Shown: positions 7,253 to 11,579 of the stretch, piece by piece
Layout of the letters: every line of letters starts with the position of its first letter
Numbering within the stretch: position 1 is the first letter of the stretch
Source of the DNA: JAUVXJ01 sp034430275
GTDB lineage: Bacteria; Chloroflexota; Anaerolineae; UBA7937; B3-Chlor
Assembly: GCA_034430275.1 (NCBI GenBank)
Contig: DAOUEW010000049.1
Location: 1 to 11,579 of the forward strand
Length of the DNA stretch: 11,579 nucleotides
Direction: 5' to 3'
Made by a program: the position numbers and the translations under genes
The notes under the pieces: generated by a model
The model's database searches: none
The model's input: only the letters and a program-made list of their open reading frames with translations
Told to the model about the DNA's origin: nothing

Positions 7253-7453
7253 ACTCGGCACCGCCCTCAGCGGAAAGCACTATCGTAGGCAGGACACGCG
7301 CAAGTATACAAAACGGCAGAATACGTGGCAAGCCCTTGGCGCCGTTGGGAACAGTCCTCCGCCCTGCTCGCGGAGCGGCCAATCTTGTGATACCTGCCGC
7401 TCAGGATGGAGCCGCGTCGACCGCCAGACCGCCCATGGAGCCGGAACCTCCGA
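7253..7453 (-). other. Intergenic region upstream of nfo
   Basis: This 201-bp gap lies between the end of the deaminase gene and nfo, both on the minus strand. It holds the promoter at 7303-7331. The part from about 7340 to 7453 is GC-rich; it contains only short imperfect inverted repeats such as GCTC-CGC-GAGC and no T-run, so no clear terminator for the deaminase gene was found. Confidence 0.6.
7303..7331 (-). promoter_or_regulatory. Near-consensus sigma-70-type promoter for nfo operon
   Basis: On the minus strand TTGCCA (7326-7331) and TATACT (7303-7308) are separated by exactly 17 bp, four of six and five of six matches to the -35 and -10 consensus. Transcription would start near 7296, giving a leader of about 45 nt before the nfo ATG at 7252. 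The spacer is comparatively AT-rich for this GC-rich region. The motif match is direct; activity is inferred. Confidence 0.7.
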
Positions 7454-9253
7454 TCAGAGAATCAGATCCACCAGCTCGAATTTCACCGTGTCCACGAGGC
7501 CCCTGTTGGTGATACGCAACTCCGGGATCACGGGCAGTGCGAGGATGGACATGGTCATGAAGGGCGACTCCAGGTCGCACCCCAGCGCCTGCCACGCCCT
7601 CGCCAGGGACTGCACCTGCTCGTTCACGACCTCCACAGGCTCCTGAGACATCAGTCCAGCGATGGGCAACGGGACCAAGGTCAGCACCTCACCGCCACGC
7701 ACCGCAATCATGCCACCACCGGCATCGGCCAGCGCGTTTCCTGCGAAGGCCATGTCCTCGTCGTTGGTGCCCACGACAAGCAAGTTGTGGCTGTCGTGGG
7801 CAATGGTGGAGGCAACAGCGCCGGCCCGGAGGTGGAAGCCCTTGACGAAGCCCACGCCGATCTGCCCGCTGGCCCCGTGCCTCTCTACAGACGCCACCTT
7901 GGCCACATCGTCCTCTGTAGAGCCGCTCACCAACCCATCCACGACAGGTCGCTCCACCTGGAGGTGCTTGGTCACCACCTGCCCACCGGTGATTTCCATG
8001 ACTCTGACAGTGACCCTGCGTTCACCAGCAGGCACTCTGACCTCGAAGTCCAAGGCCACGAGCGGCGCAGGCAGCCGGACCGACTTCCGCGCAGAGGCCG
8101 GGTACTCGAAGGTAGGCAACTCCACCAACATCCTGCCCGCCTCGGCCACGACCATGCCGTCCACCAGGACCTTCTCCACTCGCATCTCCTCCAGGTCCCG
8201 GACCAGGATGATGTCGGCGCACTTCCCTGGACTGATGCTCCCCAGGTCGTGGCCCAGGTGGAAGTACTCCCCCACGTTGAGCGTGGCCATCTGAATGGCT
8301 CGCACCGGGTCCAGCCCCTCTTCGATGGCCCGCCTGACCACGTGGTTCATGTGGCCCACGTTGACCAGCGTATCCGGGTGGGTGTCGTCGGTGATCATCA
8401 TCGCGTGACGGCTGTCCACACCCTCCTCGGTGATGGCCCTGATGGTCTCCTTGAGGTCATGCCAAGCGGAGCCTTCGCGAAGCATCACGTACATACCCAG
8501 ACGCAGCTTAGCCAGGGCGTCTTCTTTGCGCGTGGATTCGTGGCACGAGCTGATGCCCGAGGCGATGAACGCCTGGAGCCCCCGCCCGGTCTCGGGGATG
8601 GAGTAATGCCCGGTCACCACCTTTCCCGCCTCGAGAGTGGCGCGGAGCATGGCGTGGACGGCCTCGTCCGCAGCCAACACCCCTGGCATGTTCATCATCT
8701 CCCCCAGCGCAGCCACGTACGGCCAATCCATGGCCTCTTCGATGTTCGCCGGGCCGATGGTGGCCCCCGCATCCTCGAAGCCTGGCAGCGCTGGCACGCA
8801 GGACGGCATAGCCAGGTACACCTTCAGAGGCAAGCCCTGGCTCTCCTCCATCATCTGCCTGACACCCTCCACCCCCAGCACGTTGGCTAGCTCGTGGTTG
8901 TCGATGAAGACTGCCGTGGTTCCGTGGGGAAGCACCGCTCGCGCGAACTGCGTGGGGGTGATCATGCTGCTCTCGATGTGGACGTGTCCCTCTATCAATC
9001 CGGGCAGCAGATGGTAGCCGCTGGCGTCGACGATCTCGGTGGCTTCACCGATGGTGTGGTCGACCTCGCCCACCATGGCTATGCGACCAGACTTCACGGC
9101 CACGTCCATCCCAGGCAGGATCTCGGCCGTATGGACGTTGACCAGTGATCCTCCCCGGATCACCAGGTCAGCCTCGACGCGACCCATGGCGGTATCTGCC
9201 AGGGTCCTGGTTACTTCCCACAGAGGTCTTCGCTGCGGCGCGTAAGGCTTCAT
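7454..9253 (-). CDS. Adenine deaminase-family amidohydrolase, divergent
   Basis: This 599-residue protein has the full length and domain order of bacterial adenine deaminase (Ade), which converts adenine to hypoxanthine and ammonia at a binuclear metal site. Candidate metal ligands are all kept: H90 and H92 (GHVHIESS), E185 (LGEMMN), H216 (GHYS), H238 (SCHES) and D289 (ITDD). The C-terminal domain keeps HDSHN (486-490) and PLPIAGLMS (528-536). Several motifs near the active site differ from what I recall of typical Ade: IDNHELANV replaces the usual DPHEI.NV, GHYSIPETG replaces GH.PG, and ITDDTHP replaces CTDDR.P. It is therefore either a divergent adenine deaminase or a relative with another purine or amide substrate. 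ATG 9253 has AGGAG 6 nt upstream. It lies 41 nt after the E2 gene and may be cotranscribed with it. The symbol ade is withheld because of the substitutions. Confidence 0.85.
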   Translation of the reverse strand: MKPYAPQRRPLWEVTRTLADTAMGRVEADLVIRGGSLVNVHTAEILPGMDVAVKSGRIAMVGEVDHTIGEATEIVDASGYHLLPGLIEGHVHIESSMITPTQFARAVLPHGTTAVFIDNHELANVLGVEGVRQMMEESQGLPLKVYLAMPSCVPALPGFEDAGATIGPANIEEAMDWPYVAALGEMMNMPGVLAADEAVHAMLRATLEAGKVVTGHYSIPETGRGLQAFIASGISSCHESTRKEDALAKLRLGMYVMLREGSAWHDLKETIRAITEEGVDSRHAMMITDDTHPDTLVNVGHMNHVVRRAIEEGLDPVRAIQMATLNVGEYFHLGHDLGSISPGKCADIILVRDLEEMRVEKVLVDGMVVAEAGRMLVELPTFEYPASARKSVRLPAPLVALDFEVRVPAGERRVTVRVMEITGGQVVTKHLQVERPVVDGLVSGSTEDDVAKVASVERHGASGQIGVGFVKGFHLRAGAVASTIAHDSHNLLVVGTNDEDMAFAGNALADAGGGMIAVRGGEVLTLVPLPIAGLMSQEPVEVVNEQVQSLARAWQALGCDLESPFMTMSILALPVIPELRITNRGLVDTVKFELVDLIL

Positions 9254-9294
9254 CGGCTTCTCCTGAACCCGGGGGGCATGCCCAATGAGGGCTG
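9254..9294 (-). other. Short gap between E2 and deaminase genes
   Basis: The 41-nt gap contains AGGAG at 9260-9264, the ribosome binding site of the deaminase gene, and a 10-nt palindrome GGGCATGCCC. No terminator or promoter is visible, which favours readthrough from the E2 gene. Confidence 0.45.
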
Positions 9295-10632
9295 CTAGAC
9301 GATGTCCTTCAAGAAGAACTCAAAGGGGTCCTCAATCACGCTACGGAGATCTTGCAGGAACCGTGCACCCGTCGCTCCATCCACGACCCGGTGATCGACG
9401 GAGAGAGTGAGGTGAATGGTAGGTCTGGCCACGACCTCCCCCTCCTCCACCACCGGTCGTTCGGCGATGCGACCCGTGGCCAGAATGGCGCTCTGAGGAG
9501 GATTGATGATGGCCTGGAAGATGTCCACACCCAGCATGCCCAGGTTCGTGAGGGTGAACGTACCCCCTGTGACCTCGTCCAGGGACAGCCTGCCATCAGC
9601 GGCCTTCGCTGCAAGTTCACTTCGCACCTTGGCGACCTGGATCAGGCTGAGCTTGTCGGCGCCTCGTATTACAGGCACGACTAGTCCCTCATCCACCGCC
9701 GTGGCCAGGCCCAGATTGACCTCCTGGAAGAGACGGATCTTCCCATCTTCCCAGGTGGCATTAGTGTACGGATGATCCCTCAGCGTCGCTGCCACGAGCT
9801 TGACCAGCAGGTCGGTGAACGTGACGCGCACGTCACCTTTCTTCTCGCAAATGGGGAGCAGTCTCTGTCTCATCTCCACCAGAGCCGCCGCATTCACCTC
9901 CACCCCCAGGTAGAAGTGGGGCGCAGAGGAGAAACTCTGCGTCATGCGCTCAGCCATCAGCTTGTGGACTGGATTGGGCGAGACCAGTTGCCCTCCCTCG
10001 AGAGTGGGCCGGCCACCCTCGGCCGTGAAATCCAGGACATCCTGTTCGACGATGCGACCGTCGGGTCCGCTGCCCCGCACCGCCTCGAGGGCGATGCCCT
10101 GTTCACGGGCTATCCGCCGTGCGGCAGGAGACGCTTTCGGACGCGGCCTGGCTTCCCCTGCTGGCGCGCCGGTATCCCGGGATCCCTTCTCAGCGGCCAG
10201 CACGTCCTGCTTGACGATCAAACCATCCTTGCCGGTGCCGGTCACCGCGGTCAGATCCACGCCTCGGTCACGGGCGAGTCGCCGCGCCGCAGGGGTGGCC
10301 ATCACCGCCCCGGCCCTGCTGGCGGCCGGTTCCGGAGGTTGACTAGCCGCAGCCTGTCCTGGGGCGGCCTCGAGGACGGGCTCGGGCACTTCCTCCCCCG
10401 GCGCCACGATGTAAGCCACGACCTGGGCGATGGGCACGGTCTCGTCTTCACCCACCAGGATCCTGCCCAGGATGCCCGAAGCTGGACATTCCACCTCCAT
10501 GACCACCTTGTCGGTCTGCACCTCGAAGAGTACCTCGCCCTGTTCCACGCTGTCGCCCTCGGCTTTGAGCCAGCGTACGATGGTACCCTCCTCCATGGTC
10601 AGCCCCAGCTTGGGCAGAATCACCTCTTGCAC
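9295..10632 (-). CDS. 2-oxoacid dehydrogenase complex E2 (dihydrolipoamide acyltransferase)
   Basis: E2 forms the core of pyruvate, acetoin, branched-chain or 2-oxoglutarate dehydrogenase complexes and passes the acyl group from lipoate to CoA. The 445-residue protein has one lipoyl domain (1-78; lipoyl lysine K42 in TDKVVMEV), an Ala/Pro/Glu-rich linker, and two peripheral subunit-binding domains (about 111-146, ATPAARRLARDRGVDL; about 167-202, ASPAARRIAREQGIAL). A catalytic domain follows from about 220, ending in DHRVVDGATG with H414 and D418 as catalytic residues. Two binding domains in tandem are unusual; one is the norm. The start is GTG 10632, with AGGAGG 6 nt upstream. No E1 or E3 gene lies beside it in the window, so the complex type is unknown; the N-terminus resembles acetoin and pyruvate dehydrogenase E2 proteins. 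A 10-bp hairpin precedes its ribosome binding site. Confidence 0.92.
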   Translation of the reverse strand: MQEVILPKLGLTMEEGTIVRWLKAEGDSVEQGEVLFEVQTDKVVMEVECPASGILGRILVGEDETVPIAQVVAYIVAPGEEVPEPVLEAAPGQAAASQPPEPAASRAGAVMATPAARRLARDRGVDLTAVTGTGKDGLIVKQDVLAAEKGSRDTGAPAGEARPRPKASPAARRIAREQGIALEAVRGSGPDGRIVEQDVLDFTAEGGRPTLEGGQLVSPNPVHKLMAERMTQSFSSAPHFYLGVEVNAAALVEMRQRLLPICEKKGDVRVTFTDLLVKLVAATLRDHPYTNATWEDGKIRLFQEVNLGLATAVDEGLVVPVIRGADKLSLIQVAKVRSELAAKAADGRLSLDEVTGGTFTLTNLGMLGVDIFQAIINPPQSAILATGRIAERPVVEEGEVVARPTIHLTLSVDHRVVDGATGARFLQDLRSVIEDPFEFFLKDIV

Positions 10633-10638
10633 TTGCGT

Positions 10639-10644
10639 CCTCCT
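10639..10644 (-). promoter_or_regulatory. Ribosome binding site of the E2 gene
   Basis: A full AGGAGG on the minus strand lies 6 nt before GTG 10632. This supports the GTG start, after which the lipoyl domain begins at once. Confidence 0.75.
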
Positions 10645-10648
10645 GATC

Positions 10649-10672
10649 AGAGCTTCCCCAGTGGAAAGCTCT
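10649..10672 (-). promoter_or_regulatory. Hairpin just upstream of the E2 ribosome binding site
   Basis: Reading the minus strand, AGAGCTTTCC pairs with GGGAAGCTCT around the tetraloop ACTG, giving a 10-bp stem with one G-T wobble. It ends 4 nt before AGGAGG. No T-run follows, so a terminator is unlikely; an mRNA 5' structure affecting translation or stability is possible (inference). Confidence 0.45.
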
Positions 10673-10911
10673 CCTCGCGTTGCCTACGTGGCATCTGGCT
10701 CCCGGCTTGCTCGCGAGGTGGCAGGCTCGTCGTCCGCGAACGACGACGCCTCGGGCGGAGTGATCTCCACTCCATCGTTTCCCGTTGGCATGGGGCATAG
10801 CCTCGGAATCAGACCCCTGCCCACGGGGATCGGACAGCGGACCTTTCCGCTGAGCCTTCTCCTGAAGCGTTCCGTCCTGACGTTGGCTGCAGCGGACACA
10901 GACCGACCGGG

Positions 10912-11577
10912 TCAGCTCCTGAATGCCGGCGTGAGCTGTGTGGTGAGGGTCTCCAGATAGCTGTCGGGCGGCAAGGATGGATCGCTTCCGTAGGAGAAGT
11001 CCGCGATCTGTGCGCTGAGCTGCAAGCCGACGGCCTCGATGACAATAGTCTTGCCCGGCTCCACCAGCACCGCCTCCCCGCGGTCTTTCATCTTCTCCCG
11101 TAGCACTTCGCTCTTGTAGGCGAATTCACTCATCAGTACCTTGGTCACGGTCTGGACGTTGTCTATGTCCGTCTTGTCGAAAAGCCAGACCTCGAACGCC
11201 GCGATCTTGTCAGGACTCCCTTCGCCCAGTACCTCTGAGAAGCCGACGCCGCAGGCCCCGTAGAACTCGCCCTCGGCGCCGTGGGTTTCAATATTGAAGG
11301 ATGTGTCATACCCGTCGTCACCGAAGCTGTAGGTGGTCACGAAGCGGCCCAAAGCCACGCCGGGTGGCCCCTCGGCGGGGAAAAGCTCCTCTTCGCGCCC
11401 CTCGTCGGGCGGCCTCGGGAGACGCTGCTGTACGATGCGGAAGATGATCACAGCGATCAAACCCACGATGAGCAGCAAAACGAGAATGAGGCCACAGATG
11501 GGCAGCATGGAACGAACCGTAGAGAAGATGCGTGCTGTGCCTGTCGCCGGGGTGGTCTCGGGGCTCGGCGTGGCCAC
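10912..11577 (-). CDS. Membrane-anchored protein of unknown function (probably 5'-truncated)
   Basis: I do not recognise this family. The visible 221 residues begin with a Pro/Thr/Ser-rich stretch (2-15), then one strongly hydrophobic segment at about 25-46 (LPICGLILVLLLIVGLIAVIIF fits one transmembrane helix). A charged Pro/Glu-rich linker (50-72) follows, then a mixed, probably globular domain of about 150 residues with recurring aromatic and acidic residues (SFGDDGYDTSF; FEVWLFDKTDIDNVQTVTKVLMSE). Cysteines are few. The first in-frame start seen is a GTG two bases from the window edge with no room to check a ribosome binding site, so the real start may lie outside. The composition resembles anchored, single-pass hypothetical proteins. 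It ends with TGA at 10912, and a 279-bp gap separates it from E2, so linkage in function is not implied. Confidence 0.7.
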   Translation of the reverse strand: MATPSPETTPATGTARIFSTVRSMLPICGLILVLLLIVGLIAVIIFRIVQQRLPRPPDEGREEELFPAEGPPGVALGRFVTTYSFGDDGYDTSFNIETHGAEGEFYGACGVGFSEVLGEGSPDKIAAFEVWLFDKTDIDNVQTVTKVLMSEFAYKSEVLREKMKDRGEAVLVEPGKTIVIEAVGLQLSAQIADFSYGSDPSLPPDSYLETLTTQLTPAFRS

Positions 11578-11579
11578 CG

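Larger units (their letters stand above)
10633..10911 (-). other. Non-coding leader region with several hairpins
   Basis: This 279-bp stretch lies between the unknown membrane protein and E2. Besides the hairpin at 10649-10672 it holds three smaller perfect stem-loops: TCGTCGT/ACGACGA (10727-10746, 7 bp, 6-nt loop), GGAGTG/CACTCC (10757-10773, 6 bp, 5-nt loop) and CAGCGGA/TCCGCTG (10835-10852, 7 bp, 4-nt loop). None has a T-run. No convincing promoter was found. A GTG-started 71-codon frame crosses it but lacks a ribosome binding site. Confidence 0.45.

Noticed and set aside
7406..8890. Open frame of 494 codons on the plus strand, antisense to the deaminase
   Set aside because: It is a His/Arg/Asp-rich mirror of a well-supported gene in GC-rich DNA, with no recognisable domain.
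9772..10800. Open frame of 342 codons on the plus strand, antisense to E2
   Set aside because: It shadows the E2 coding strand, has no protein-like motifs, and the sense protein is complete.
10684..10899. A 71-codon minus-strand frame in the gap before E2
   Set aside because: It starts with GTG without a ribosome binding site, and is compositionally simple with no motif. GC-rich third positions alone do not make it a gene, though a small protein cannot be fully excluded.
1..11579. Search for CRISPR arrays, insertion sequences, tRNA or rRNA genes and prophage genes
   Set aside because: No spaced direct repeats, transposase motifs, terminal inverted repeats, cloverleaf or rRNA signatures were seen by eye; composition appears uniform across the window.

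Overview
The window is high-GC and densely coded, and looks like a chromosomal segment from an anaerobic or facultatively anaerobic bacterium. The strongest physiological clue is the left part. It encodes the methyl-branch enzymes MetV, MetF and FolD of folate one-carbon metabolism (Wood-Ljungdahl type), followed by a [NiFe]-hydrogenase maturation protease. This suits an acetogen-like or Wood-Ljungdahl-bearing lineage such as Chloroflexota or Firmicutes. The phylum is a guess: no rRNA or marker gene is present.

Layout. Plus strand, 1-3327: the 3' tail of an unidentified gene (1-54), metV (125-820), metF (817-1683, ATGA overlap with metV), folD (1808-2695), a perfect 14-bp stem-loop (2790-2823) and a hydrogenase maturation protease (2842-3327). 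A 75-bp convergent gap follows, and everything to its right is on the minus strand. Reading right to left on that strand: a membrane-anchored protein of unknown function cut by the window edge (10912-11577), a 279-bp non-coding stretch with several hairpins, a 2-oxoacid dehydrogenase E2 with two E3-binding domains (9295-10632), an adenine deaminase-family amidohydrolase (7454-9253), and a 201-bp gap. That gap carries a near-consensus sigma-70-type promoter (7303-7331). It precedes a three-gene unit with 11-nt gaps: endonuclease IV nfo (6377-7252), a CoA-disulfide reductase/NADH oxidase-family flavoprotein (5001-6365) and an acyl-CoA ligase (3403-4989).

How the genes fit together. MetF with its Zn/Cys-rich partner MetV reduces methylene-tetrahydrofolate, and FolD makes methylene-THF from formyl-THF via methenyl-THF. 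The adjacent hydrogenase protease suggests that H2-derived electrons feed this pathway nearby. In the minus-strand operon a CoA-thiol redox flavoprotein sits directly upstream of a CoA ligase; their pairing with a DNA repair nuclease has no obvious metabolic logic. I found no mobile element, CRISPR array, tRNA or rRNA, and no clear sign of a wholly new system. The items most worth a second look are the altered adenine deaminase motifs, the isolated E2 with duplicated binding domains, and the structured non-coding leader upstream of it.
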